This document shows positions 1 through 8,031 of a stretch of 16,147 bases of DNA, piece by piece. This stretch comes from CAZAGT01 sp964484515 (GTDB lineage Bacteria > Desulfobacterota > DSM-4660 > Desulfatiglandales > HGW-15). The stretch covers positions 1 to 16,147 of the forward strand of contig CAZAGT010000085.1 of NCBI GenBank assembly GCA_964484515.1, written 5' to 3'. Every line of letters starts with the position of its first letter. Position 1 is the stretch's first letter. Under the pieces are notes generated by a model. The model was not told where the DNA came from and did no database searches. It saw only the letters and a list, made by a program, of their open reading frames with translations. Made by a program: the position numbers and the translations under genes.

Positions 1-623
1 ATCAGGACCAGGGCCAGGATGATCAATGCGGTCGCTGTCAAGTCAAGAGCCAAGGCCGTCGGGACTGTCAGTACCGAAACGTAGGCCAAGGTCGCAGCGG
101 CCATAAGGTACAGGCATCGAGGTGCGAGTTGTAGGATCGACAGATCGTAGATCCGATTGTCGCCCTGCAACATGTTCTCCAGGCAACCTTTTGTGAGAAG
201 AACAAAGGCCAAGGGCGAGAAGATCCGCAGAAGCGGACCGAGCTGATTGTGAAAGATCAGGTCACTAAGGTGGGAGAACGGCAATAGTACCAGCAGGAGC
301 AGGATCCCCAGGAGGGCATTCACGGTCAAGATAGACGCTGTAAGTTGCCGCCGGATGCCTTGGTTCTCAGGCAGGGAGAGTAACCTGCAGCCGGTATGGA
401 AAAGACCGAAGGTAAACAGATTTGTGACGAGGAGAAAGAGGGTCTGAACAAATTTGAGGTCTCCGTATCGAGCCGGGCCCAGAGCCCGAGTGTTCAGCAC
501 ACTCGTCAGGATGCCGGTTACGATCAGCCCAAAACGAGAGAGCAAGAGGGACGCCGCCTGAGCGATGACCCTACTGCTCAGAAATGGCGTGGGGGGATTG
601 GGATTCGTCCGGGAGGCGAACAT
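1..623 (-). CDS. Wzx-type polysaccharide flippase (MOP superfamily), 3' end cut by window edge
   Basis: This frame is open from an ATG at 623 to the window edge (about 207 residues, C-terminus missing). The protein begins MFASRTNP and shows a first membrane segment around residues 23-45 followed by a motif LGPARYGDLKFVQTLF, typical of the start of Wzx/RfbX flippases of the MOP superfamily. Further hydrophobic segments follow (for example LTASILTVNALLGILLLLVL, then LRIFSPLAFVLL). The family moves undecaprenyl-linked repeat units across the inner membrane. The ATG lies inside the last 53 bp of the upstream Wzy-like gene, and an in-frame stop just upstream rules out a longer start; no clear Shine-Dalgarno (SD) is seen, so translational coupling is likely. 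Family assignment is fairly sure; the substrate is unknown. Confidence 0.8.
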   Translation of the reverse strand, partial: MFASRTNPNPPTPFLSSRVIAQAASLLLSRFGLIVTGILTSVLNTRALGPARYGDLKFVQTLFLLVTNLFTFGLFHTGCRLLSLPENQGIRRQLTASILTVNALLGILLLLVLLPFSHLSDLIFHNQLGPLLRIFSPLAFVLLTKGCLENMLQGDNRIYDLSILQLAPRCLYLMAAATLAYVSVLTVPTALALDLTATALIILALVL

Positions 624-1999
624 GATGGCTTTGGTTTATGAAGATCGCAAGCAGAATGGCGAAGTGAATACTGTGATAGGTCACCAAGTTGCTGAAATCC
701 TGCGTGGTCTGGTACAGGATCCATGATAGGGCAAGGAGCAGAGGGATTAGCGTGTAGGACGCCTTCGTATGCTGATACCTCCTGAAATAGAAGAGGGCGG
801 TGGATAGGCAGAACCCCAGGAAGGTCAACGTGCCGAGGAATCCGTGCTTAACGCCGGCTCCAAGAAAGCCGTTGTGGACGATCAAGCCGACTCGCTTCGT
901 TCCGATCACCTGACGGGCGTCAATGTCAAAGAGCTCCACGTCATAGACCNNNNNNNNNNTCATAGACCTGTCCGATCCGGGCCGCTGCGGCGAAGTACTT
1001 CTCGGAGTCGTAGGAGCCCACCCCCCACATGTTGTGTTTCATCAGGTCAAGGGCATTTCTCCACTGGGCGAAACGACCAGCCAGGGTGTTCTCGGCAAGC
1101 CGTTGCCGATAAAAGACGCTATCGGATATCTCTGCGAAAGTAGTACCTTTGAAACCATGGAAGTACAGGATGAGGAGGACGGATGCGATGGCCGTCAAAA
1201 GAGAGGTGACCAAGATCCGGTGCGGTTTGCCCGTGAAAAGGAGATAGACGACTATCATGGTGAGCAGGACCCCCAGGCTCAGACGATGGAAGGAGAGGAA
1301 TACGGGAATGCAGTTTAACGCTATCAGGCAGTAGTATTTTTTCTGCTGAACGAGCAATACGATAACCACCGTGATGTGAAAAAAGGCCAGGGTATATTCG
1401 GTCGGAAAGATGCCGATGGCGCGGTAGATATCGCCGAATGCTCGCCTCGAGACGCCGAACCAGAAGAAGTCTTGCCAGACGAAGATTTGCACCAGACATA
1501 CCATTGCATTGAACACCGAGAAGGTTATGAGCAGGAACAGAAGTCGTTGGTTCGCCCTTGGGTCGTAGAAGATCTTCGTGGCGAAATAGATCAGGATGAA
1601 GAAGAGCTGACTGGAAGCGAGCAGGGTCCATTGACGTGCCGTCAGGTCCCCGGAAAGGGTATTGGCCGTGGCGGACATCAGGACGACGCCGACAAAGAGG
1701 AGCATCCAGCGCTCATAGGGGGGAGACATCCGGTAGGCTGGGATGAGATCCCCGATGTTTCGCTTATGGTAATACCAATGGAGAAGCATGATGATGAGAA
1801 TGGGAGTCAGGATCCTACTAAGATGGAGGTCAAAGAAGAGGATCTGAAAGGAGAGGGTGAACTCTTGTGAATTGAGGACCGGTTGGCCGAGGACCCACAC
1901 GATCAGGCAGAAATGGAAAAGGCGGTTCATGGTACCGGCCGAGAAGCGATAGGCCGCAAAGAACACCGCCGTCAGATAGAGGAAATAGATGATCTTCAT
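571..1999 (-). CDS. O-antigen ligase/Wzy polymerase-like membrane protein, split only by an assembly gap
   Basis: Many transmembrane segments are followed by a Wzy_C-type region: GRFAQWRNALDLMKHN, then WGVGSYDSEKYF, then HNGFLGAGVKHG, the usual signature of O-antigen ligase/polymerase proteins. As printed, the frame breaks at the N run (950-959). Both flanks carry the same nine bases (941-949 and 960-968). Collapsing them removes 19 bases, brings the two halves into one frame and reads ARIGQVYDVELFDID across the join, giving about 469 residues, normal for the family. The ATG at 1999 directly precedes the first membrane helix (MKIIYFLYL); an upstream ATG at 2044 is possible, and neither has a clear SD. 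The stop (571-573) lies within the flippase gene start. Whether it polymerises or ligates cannot be told from sequence. Confidence 0.85.
950..959. other. Scaffold gap (10 N) with duplicated 9-bp flanks
   Basis: Ten N bases separate two copies of tcatagacc (941-949 and 960-968). A fixed-length N run between overlapping contig ends is typical of a scaffolder that did not merge a short overlap. Merging restores a continuous reading frame, so the real sequence is probably 19 bp shorter here. Confidence 0.95.
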
Positions 2000-2284
2000 T
2001 TTCGTTTTTGGGCTGAGGATCGCGCCTCGGCCCGTCGGGCGCATGCAGCGGGGGCGGGTTTGAGCGAGTGCTCTCAGGCAGACATAGCTCCGCCCCTTGA
2101 TTTACACCCAAAGAACGATCGAGGCCACACTTCTCCGCTGGTTCGGGACGAACCGATGAAAAGACCCAAATCAGAATAAAAATCGGCTCCTAACAGGGGA
2201 TTCTTGAGCACTAAGTGGCAGGATGGGAGGGAAGTTCCTGGGCTGGCAGCGGCTTGAACCGGTGTGGTGGCCCTGCAATGAGTG
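2000..2284. other. Intergenic stretch with two small inverted repeats, no gene seen
   Basis: About 285 bp separate the two O-antigen-ligase-like genes, unusually wide inside an otherwise tight cluster. No convincing coding frame or sigma-70 promoter is seen. It holds a GC-rich hairpin just upstream of the downstream gene (GCGCC 2022-2026 pairing with GGCGC 2038-2042) and a perfect 6-bp dyad with a 3-nt centre (GGTTCG 2140-2145, CGAACC 2149-2154). Neither is followed by a T run on the minus strand, so neither looks like an intrinsic terminator. Confidence 0.5.
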
Positions 2285-3544
2285 TCAAGCGTTTCCGAAT
2301 TGGTGGCTTCTGAAGTTGTCGCGTGGCGGTGGGGCGAGTGCGATGGCTGCCAGGACGGTGAAGAGGAGGGCATTGGCCGGAACATGGAGATTGAAGTCGA
2401 CCAGACTGTGGCAGAGAATGGCGGTGATTCCCGTTAGCGCACCAAGGGTCGTGCTGCGGACCAGGCGACTGGGATTCTTGAGTTTTTGGAGTCCGTTTCT
2501 GTAGAGGGAGAACCCGATGAAGAGCAGCAGGGGCGGCAGGAACCATCCCAACTCAGCCGTAAATTGAAGGTAGTCGTTGTGAGCGTTGAAGAAACGACGC
2601 CCAAGCCCGGGCGGCTGATATTGAGTGAAAACGAGGGCAAACGTGCCGGGGCCGGTTCCGAGCACGGGGTAATCGACGATCAATCGGGCGACACCTTTCC
2701 ATGCCGTCAGCCGTGATTGAAAACTGGCGTCGTCCTGGTTGGTCATGACCGTGAGCACGCGTTCGACCGCCGGGGTGCTGGCCAGGACGATCAAAAGGAT
2801 CGCCAATACGGCAAGCACCAGTGTGACTAGCAGCTTCTTGCGGCTGAAGCGGCTGTTCGCTAACAACATCAAAACCATAAAGATCAGTCCGCAGGTTGAG
2901 GCTCCCCACCCCCCTCTGGATAAGGTCAATACTAGGGCCGTCAGGATGATAGCGGTCAAGTAGATCATCAGGCCCAACCGCCCGCCCTCATAGCCCGTCA
3001 AGAAAAGCCCCAGGATCAAGAAGAAGGCCATTTCGAGGTACCCAGCGAGATGATTATGATTACCATAGGTGGACGATAGGAATTCGGCGCTGTAATTGAG
3101 ATCCTTATAGTTCCACCAAGGGAAGGGGTTGGCGCCGAATCTTTTCAGAAGACCAAAAAGCGACAGAAAGGTGGCGACGCCGACAATCAGGAAAATCAAT
3201 GTTCGAAAACGCCTCCGTGTACGCAGATAATGAACCGTGATGTAGAAGATGACGATGTAGTTCACCAGCAGAACCGTCACCCAAAAGCTGGTGCGGGGAT
3301 CGGTTGAGAAGAGACAGGAGGCAGCGGTAAGGGCGAGCAGCAGGAGAATCGGTTTATCAAGGGGTGTCTTAATCCACTCCCAATTCCTTGAGTAGGTTTT
3401 CTGCAAGAGCAAGATCGTTGCTGCAATGAGGGTCGCAATGTGAATAACGCTTAACGTCCACCCGCGGACGGAACCCCGTGCCAGTGGTGTAAAGATGAGG
3501 AGGGCATAGAGGGTGGCACGGACGATTGCGTATGAAAAAGTCAT
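2285..3544 (-). CDS. O-antigen ligase family (Wzy_C) membrane protein
   Basis: A polytopic membrane protein of about 419 residues from the ATG at 3544. Family landmarks are STYGNHNHLAGYLEM, LTLSRGGWG, then QSRLTAWKGVARLI leading to VLGTGPGTFALVF and FFNAHNDYLQFTAELGW, followed by closing membrane segments. These are the WaaL/Wzy_C hallmarks, including the periplasmic-loop Arg and His-Asn positions. The family transfers or polymerises undecaprenyl-linked glycans on the periplasmic face. The upstream TPR gene stops at 3564. A GTG at 3553 preceded by AAGGA six bases away is an alternative start adding three residues; an ATG at 3601 would overlap the TPR gene by 38 bp. With the protein at 571-1999 the cluster has two such enzymes, so one may be the polymerase and the other a ligase; sequence does not decide which. 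Confidence 0.88.
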   Translation of the reverse strand: MTFSYAIVRATLYALLIFTPLARGSVRGWTLSVIHIATLIAATILLLQKTYSRNWEWIKTPLDKPILLLLALTAASCLFSTDPRTSFWVTVLLVNYIVIFYITVHYLRTRRRFRTLIFLIVGVATFLSLFGLLKRFGANPFPWWNYKDLNYSAEFLSSTYGNHNHLAGYLEMAFFLILGLFLTGYEGGRLGLMIYLTAIILTALVLTLSRGGWGASTCGLIFMVLMLLANSRFSRKKLLVTLVLAVLAILLIVLASTPAVERVLTVMTNQDDASFQSRLTAWKGVARLIVDYPVLGTGPGTFALVFTQYQPPGLGRRFFNAHNDYLQFTAELGWFLPPLLLFIGFSLYRNGLQKLKNPSRLVRSTTLGALTGITAILCHSLVDFNLHVPANALLFTVLAAIALAPPPRDNFRSHQFGNA

Positions 3545-3563
3545 TGCTGACACGGTCAGTTCC

Positions 3564-5159
3564 TTAATGTTGTATTTCTCCTCGCTCGACCTTCGATCCA
3601 ATCAGCTGAAGTTGTTTTCTGTATTCTAAATTATCCGGAGCCAACTCTGAGGCCCTCGTAAGATGAGCGGTCGCCATGTTCACGTCACCGAGTCGATGAT
3701 AGGCCCCGGCGGCGTAGGCGTGAAAACGGGCCGTATCCGGTTTCAGTTGAATAGCCCTTTGCCAGTCGGCAACAGCCCCAGCGAGATCTTGCCTGGCCAG
3801 CCGTATCCAGGCCCTGTGGTTGAAGGACCACGGGGACCTTCCTTCATCGTACCTGATTGCGAGATCCGCCTCGGCTTCTGCTCTTTCAAGTTTGCCGAGG
3901 CGTTTGAAAAGCCTCGAAAAGAGCAGGTGATACTCGCTATTGTAGGGATCGAGAAGATTTGCTTTATGAATAGCACGTTCCATCTTGTCCCAGTCCATTT
4001 CGTCCTCATGGGTTTTCGCAAGCCAATAATACGCCTCTGCGGAGGGTCTTCTCGCAACAATGCCTTCAAGGATGTGTTGGGCTTGTTTGTTTCGCTTGAG
4101 GTCAAACAGACAGCGCGCCGTCAAGAGGTCTATCTTTGAGGGAGAGGCGGTATTGCGACGTATCCCTTGATAGAACGTGCAAAGCTCATTAAGATGTCCG
4201 TCATTTTTCATGAGACCGTAGAGCTTCTCGAGGTGTCTTTCCCGGAAAAGGCCGACATGGATGGCCCGAGAAAAAATGTCCTGGGCCTCCTGTGGACGAC
4301 CGTTCCTCAACAGGAGACGCCCAAGATGAATATAATCGTCACCCGAGTTTTGGAACGCCTGGTGTTGAAGGGCCTTGCGATAATGAGACACGGCACCGGC
4401 AAAATCCTGAGCATCGGCCAAGATGTTCGAGAGTGCGAGATGGGCTTCTCTGGGGGATATCCTCTGATCGAGTGCCTGTTCGAGTCCTCTTTGGGATGCT
4501 TCTTTGACGGCAGGTGACCAGAATTCCTCGCCCTTCAAATAAAAGTAGGCAGAAGGATAAACGCGAACAAGCTCCTGAACCACTCGGTGCAGTTCCACAT
4601 CCATATTCGTTCCCGATAAATACCGGGCCAGGGCGTAGCGGTTGCGAGCTCCGTTGGGCCTGAGGCGGATCGCGGTTTCAAAGTAGCGGAGCGGAGTGGA
4701 GGACGTTTCATCCGTTCTAAGGCCCGATTCTTGTCTCAATATCGCAAGCTGCGTCTCTGTGATTGCCAAACAATAGGCCGTGTCCGCGTCGATGGGACAG
4801 AGCTCTGACGCCTTCAGGAGGCATTCTTGGGCCTTTTTGATCCTCTCCAACGCCTCGTCTGGCGTTGCACTCACCGTAGCCAACTTGTGGTAGGCCTTGC
4901 CCAATTCACGCTGGTTTCGGTATTCACGGAGATCGTAGCGGACGGCCTTTCGAAGCCGCTCCGATGCCAGGCCGTAGTAACCTCCCCGCAGAAGGTCATT
5001 GCCCATCTGGTAGTAGATCTGGGAGATGAGACGATGCGAGAGATGGTAAACGGCGGCAACAGCCAAGAGGGAGATGAAGGCGCAGAGGGCAAGGCGGACG
5101 GGTCTTAATCCGGTTCGATCCCCTCCGAGCTCTTCAGATGGCCTTTCATTTGCTTTCAC
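3564..5159 (-). CDS. Membrane-anchored tetratricopeptide-repeat protein
   Basis: 531 residues. A short basic N-terminus is followed by one membrane helix (about residues 22-42, LALCAFISLLAVAAVYHLSH), then an almost wholly helical body made of TPR units. The clearest are SHYRKALQHQAF with the following HLGRLLLRNGRPQEAQDIF, and the last three, which include AWIRLARQDLAGAVADWQRA and AYHRLGDVNMATAHLTRA. The start is a GTG at 5159 overlapping the end of the kinase gene by 14 bp, so translation is probably coupled; the next in-frame Met would remove the membrane anchor. TPR proteins are frequent in EPS and exosortase-type clusters, where they are thought to scaffold the synthesis machinery in the periplasm or at the membrane. 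A specific partner here is inference only. Confidence 0.82.
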   Translation of the reverse strand: MKANERPSEELGGDRTGLRPVRLALCAFISLLAVAAVYHLSHRLISQIYYQMGNDLLRGGYYGLASERLRKAVRYDLREYRNQRELGKAYHKLATVSATPDEALERIKKAQECLLKASELCPIDADTAYCLAITETQLAILRQESGLRTDETSSTPLRYFETAIRLRPNGARNRYALARYLSGTNMDVELHRVVQELVRVYPSAYFYLKGEEFWSPAVKEASQRGLEQALDQRISPREAHLALSNILADAQDFAGAVSHYRKALQHQAFQNSGDDYIHLGRLLLRNGRPQEAQDIFSRAIHVGLFRERHLEKLYGLMKNDGHLNELCTFYQGIRRNTASPSKIDLLTARCLFDLKRNKQAQHILEGIVARRPSAEAYYWLAKTHEDEMDWDKMERAIHKANLLDPYNSEYHLLFSRLFKRLGKLERAEAEADLAIRYDEGRSPWSFNHRAWIRLARQDLAGAVADWQRAIQLKPDTARFHAYAAGAYHRLGDVNMATAHLTRASELAPDNLEYRKQLQLIGSKVERGEIQH

Positions 5160-6378
5160 CGTAATAGCTCGAATAGTATTTGTGGTAATACTGGTAGTAC
5201 CCTTCCCTTTGAATATCTACTTGATTGAGGACGATACCGAGCAGATTGGCCTTGGCGTGCTCAAGCTGTTGAATGGCCCGTTTGACCAATTCCCGGTTGA
5301 GATGTCCCGCCTTGACAATCAGGGCGACCCCGTCGGCCTGTGGAGCCAACAGGAGGGCATCACTGGCCGGCATGATGGGAGGAGTGTCGATGACCAGGAT
5401 TTCAAACCTGTTAATCAGGCAAGAGAGCAGGAAGGACATCCGCTCAGATCCCAGAAGTTCGGAGGGGTTGGGCGGAAGCCTGCCAGCCGGCAGTAGCGAG
5501 ATGTTGGGAGTACCGTTCAGGATGGCCGAGTGGATGCTCTTCTGAATGAATGGCAGTTTTTCGTCTCCGATGACTACCTGTCGATATAGTTGGTGAAAGT
5601 CTACAGGATCAAAGCGCGACCGGTCGATTTCCGATTCGGGCAACTTCTTGAACGTGAAATTGCCTTTCTCCATCTGCAGGATCAGACGAAGACCTTCCAT
5701 CATGTGGATCTTGAGAGGGCCTCTGAGGTGATCTTCCTTCAATAGGCCCATGTTGATGAGGATAAAGCCGAGCTTTTGGCCGGTGTCTCTCTGACGGGCG
5801 GTAGCTAGATCCAAATCCGGCTGTTTGAGCAATCCTTCTCTTAGGAGCACATTACCCAGTTTTTTCTCCTCAGGCCTTGTGAGCCAGTGGATATCAGTTA
5901 AATTGCCCGAAAAAAAGAACAGCTCAACCTCTTCCCTTCCATCTGTCAATCCAAGGATGCCGGTCTTTTTCTGAAGCGTAATGAGCCTGAAAAGATCACT
6001 GACACTGATCTCCTGAAGCGAACCTCTTTCCACGTCCGTGCCGAACAGATCGGAGAGCAACCCCGTAAGACCGATGCTTTGATCGGATTGATGAAGTCGG
6101 CTCAACATGGGTTTGCGTAAATCGGCATCGATCATCAGGACGTTCTTGCCGGCCTTCGCAAAAGTGTGAGCCAGGTTGGCAACGGTACTCGTCTTGCCCT
6201 CTTTTTCGCCGGTGCTTGTGACCAGGAGCGATCGATACTCTTTGTCCACGAAGGAAAAATGAATATTTGTCCTTAACGTGCGGTAGGCCTCCGCAAAACG
6301 GGAATGGGAGGGGTACTGGTCGAGGAAGAGGCGTGTGGTTTCCGTTTTCTTTGCTCTGATATTCTTTTTGGGCAACAT
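5146..6378 (-). CDS. Polysaccharide tyrosine autokinase (Wzc/CapB kinase domain) with DUF4388/MshEN-like insert
   Basis: 410 residues, cytoplasmic, no membrane helix. The kinase half shows FAEAYRTLRTNI (28-39), Walker A TSTGEKEGKTS (54-64), Walker A' VLMIDADLRKP (80-90), SLLPAG (294-299), Walker B ILVIDTPP (327-334) and a C-terminal tyrosine cluster with eight Tyr in residues 394-406, the usual autophosphorylation site. Ordinary BY-kinase domains are near 230-250 residues; the extra length is an insert at about 117-278, between Walker A' and Walker B. It begins like DUF4388/PATAN (GSLQEISVSDLFRLITLQKK, then TGILGLTDG) and continues with two 24-residue motifs starting KLG (173-196 and 202-225) separated by five residues, resembling MshEN. 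A good SD (AGGAG, 7 nt) precedes ATG 6378. The expected role is phosphoregulation of polymer length and export with the Wzz protein at 6448-7932. Confidence 0.92.
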   Translation of the reverse strand: MLPKKNIRAKKTETTRLFLDQYPSHSRFAEAYRTLRTNIHFSFVDKEYRSLLVTSTGEKEGKTSTVANLAHTFAKAGKNVLMIDADLRKPMLSRLHQSDQSIGLTGLLSDLFGTDVERGSLQEISVSDLFRLITLQKKTGILGLTDGREEVELFFFSGNLTDIHWLTRPEEKKLGNVLLREGLLKQPDLDLATARQRDTGQKLGFILINMGLLKEDHLRGPLKIHMMEGLRLILQMEKGNFTFKKLPESEIDRSRFDPVDFHQLYRQVVIGDEKLPFIQKSIHSAILNGTPNISLLPAGRLPPNPSELLGSERMSFLLSCLINRFEILVIDTPPIMPASDALLLAPQADGVALIVKAGHLNRELVKRAIQQLEHAKANLLGIVLNQVDIQREGYYQYYHKYYSSYYGESK

Positions 6379-6447
6379 CTACATGCTCCTGGCAAACAGT
6401 GGTCCTGAAACGAACTCGGTTCAAGCAGTGAACATCATTATGTGCGC

Positions 6448-7932
6448 CTAAGCCTTACCCTCAGGGGCTTGAACCAACGGGACAACGGAGAGCACCGGCA
6501 GGGCCAGATATCGCTCGATATCTTCTTCGGTTCGCAATGATCGGTCCAAGTACTCCCAGAAAAAGCTGAGGCCGACTCCGGTCAGTAGCCCCAGTAAGAT
6601 GCTCAGGATGACATTAAGCTCCTTCTTAGGCTTAATCGGACTGACCGGTAGAGGAGCCTTTTCGGCAATGCGGATATTTGAAACGTCAAGATTGCCCATA
6701 ATGTTAGACTCTTTTACCTTGGATAGGAGGGTATCATAGAGTTTTTGATTCGTGTCCACATTTCGTTTGTAAATAGAATACTGCAATTCCTTGGTGTTGG
6801 TCTGTAGGGCATCATTTTCAAAGTCGGACATCGTTTTCAGGAGGACATTCTCCCTTGAAGACAGGACAGAACTTTCGGCTTTCAGATTGTCAAGCTCTTT
6901 GCTGAGCTCTTCTTTGAGCTTTCTTTTGGTCTTATCGATCTTCGTCTTGAGCTGGATCATCTTGGGGTGTTTGGACTTGAATACCTTGCTGAGTCGAGTC
7001 AATTCAACCTCAGAATCAAGGAGCTGGGTGTAGAGATTATCGAGGACCGGGTTATCGATGAGTGATCGAGCGTGAAGCATACTCTTCTTAGATTGGACGA
7101 TCTTGTCCAGCTCTTTGAGTTTGGCATCCAGTTCGAGTCGCTTGTTCCTGGCAGCCAGGTATGCATCATTGAAATCCTCTATCTTTTGTTCGATGACTTT
7201 CTGCTTGCCCTTAATTGAAAACAACTGCTCCTGTTGCTTGAAGGCCAAAAATTCCTGCTCCGCGTCCTCAAGCTTCTTTTTCATGTCATAGAGCTGATTC
7301 GTCATCCAGCTCAGGGTTGTTTGAGAGGATTTCAGTCGGTTTTCGACATTGTACTCGATGTAGACCTTGGCCAAGCTGTTGGCGATGCTTCTGGCCATGA
7401 CAGGGTCATGGTCTTCTACGTTCACCTTCAGCAGGCGTGTATCGCGAACCTGATCGATTCTGATCTTCGTTCGCAGCTTTTGAATAATCTGTGTTAGTTT
7501 CGCCTCAGCGCTCAGGGGTTCGGTTTCCTTTCCAAGCAGCAGATGAATGTTCTTCTTGAGCTGCGATACAAAGGCTTGGAGGGAGCTGATTGAAATACCG
7601 ATTTCGCTTTCGACCTGATCCAATTTGAGTTCACGGATCAGGCGTTCCATGACCGGACGCGAGGTGATCAATTCAAAGTGCGTGTTGAATGTCAAGGATT
7701 GAGAAATATAGCTCTCGAAGTCCAACCGTTCGCCGGTCAAGGGAGAGGCGGTCTGCTCTTTGTCGATGACCATCGTCGCAGTAGCCCGATAGACGGGTTT
7801 CAGGAGGAAGGTAAGGAGTAGGGTCAGGCTGACGATGATAAGCAGAGAGGCCATGATGAGTGAGCGGTGTTTGTTGAGAATATAGTAATATTCCGTCAGG
7901 TGAATGGACTGCACAGGGCCAGATTCCTTCAT
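6448..7932 (-). CDS. Wzz/GumC-family chain-length determinant protein
   Basis: 494 residues with Wzz topology: a short cytoplasmic N-terminus with HLTEYYYIL, a first membrane helix around residues 24-45, a conserved VYRATATMVIDK stretch, and a long charged periplasmic region with strong coiled-coil character (DMKKKLEDAEQEFLAFKQQE and onward). It then has a GNVR-like segment (NIMGNLDVSNIRIAEKAPLP), the proline-rich PVSPIKPKKE and a second membrane helix around 440-458, ending in a short cytoplasmic tail. No kinase domain is fused; the kinase is the next gene, a split Wzz + kinase arrangement. SD GGAG sits 5 nt before ATG 7932. In this family the protein controls polymer length and activates the cognate kinase through its cytoplasmic tail. 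Sixty-nine bases separate it from the kinase gene. Confidence 0.92.
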   Translation of the reverse strand: MKESGPVQSIHLTEYYYILNKHRSLIMASLLIIVSLTLLLTFLLKPVYRATATMVIDKEQTASPLTGERLDFESYISQSLTFNTHFELITSRPVMERLIRELKLDQVESEIGISISSLQAFVSQLKKNIHLLLGKETEPLSAEAKLTQIIQKLRTKIRIDQVRDTRLLKVNVEDHDPVMARSIANSLAKVYIEYNVENRLKSSQTTLSWMTNQLYDMKKKLEDAEQEFLAFKQQEQLFSIKGKQKVIEQKIEDFNDAYLAARNKRLELDAKLKELDKIVQSKKSMLHARSLIDNPVLDNLYTQLLDSEVELTRLSKVFKSKHPKMIQLKTKIDKTKRKLKEELSKELDNLKAESSVLSSRENVLLKTMSDFENDALQTNTKELQYSIYKRNVDTNQKLYDTLLSKVKESNIMGNLDVSNIRIAEKAPLPVSPIKPKKELNVILSILLGLLTGVGLSFFWEYLDRSLRTEEDIERYLALPVLSVVPLVQAPEGKA

Positions 7933-7956
7933 GTGATCTCCAGCGACATAAGGTTA

Positions 7957-7984
7957 GCAGGTCTTGCCTCGTGAGGACACCTGC
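7957..7984 (-). promoter_or_regulatory. Hairpin between the export gene and the chain-length gene
   Basis: GCAGGT (7957-7962) and ACCTGC (7979-7984) form a perfect 6-bp stem, with CCTC (7967-7970) and GAGG (7973-7976) able to pair inside it. It sits in the ~100-nt spacer of the operon, about 25 nt upstream of the chain-length gene start, with no T run on the minus strand. It could be an mRNA-processing or stability element rather than a terminator. Confidence 0.35.
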
Positions 7985-8031
7985 ATGCATCAGCCGTCGT
8001 CTCCCTCATGCTGAGGACTTCCGGCCTGCTC

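Noticed and set aside
571..963. A separate small membrane protein, or a frameshifted pseudogene
   Set aside because: The frame change arises from the N gap and duplicated flanks; after merging, it is the C-terminal part of the gene starting at 1999.
1376..1870. 164-residue plus-strand frame
   Set aside because: It is antisense to the Wzy-like membrane protein; its very acidic composition is the mirror of hydrophobic codons.
4292..5092. Several plus-strand and alternative-frame open frames within the TPR gene
   Set aside because: They are shadows of the TPR protein's frame with no SD or domain support.
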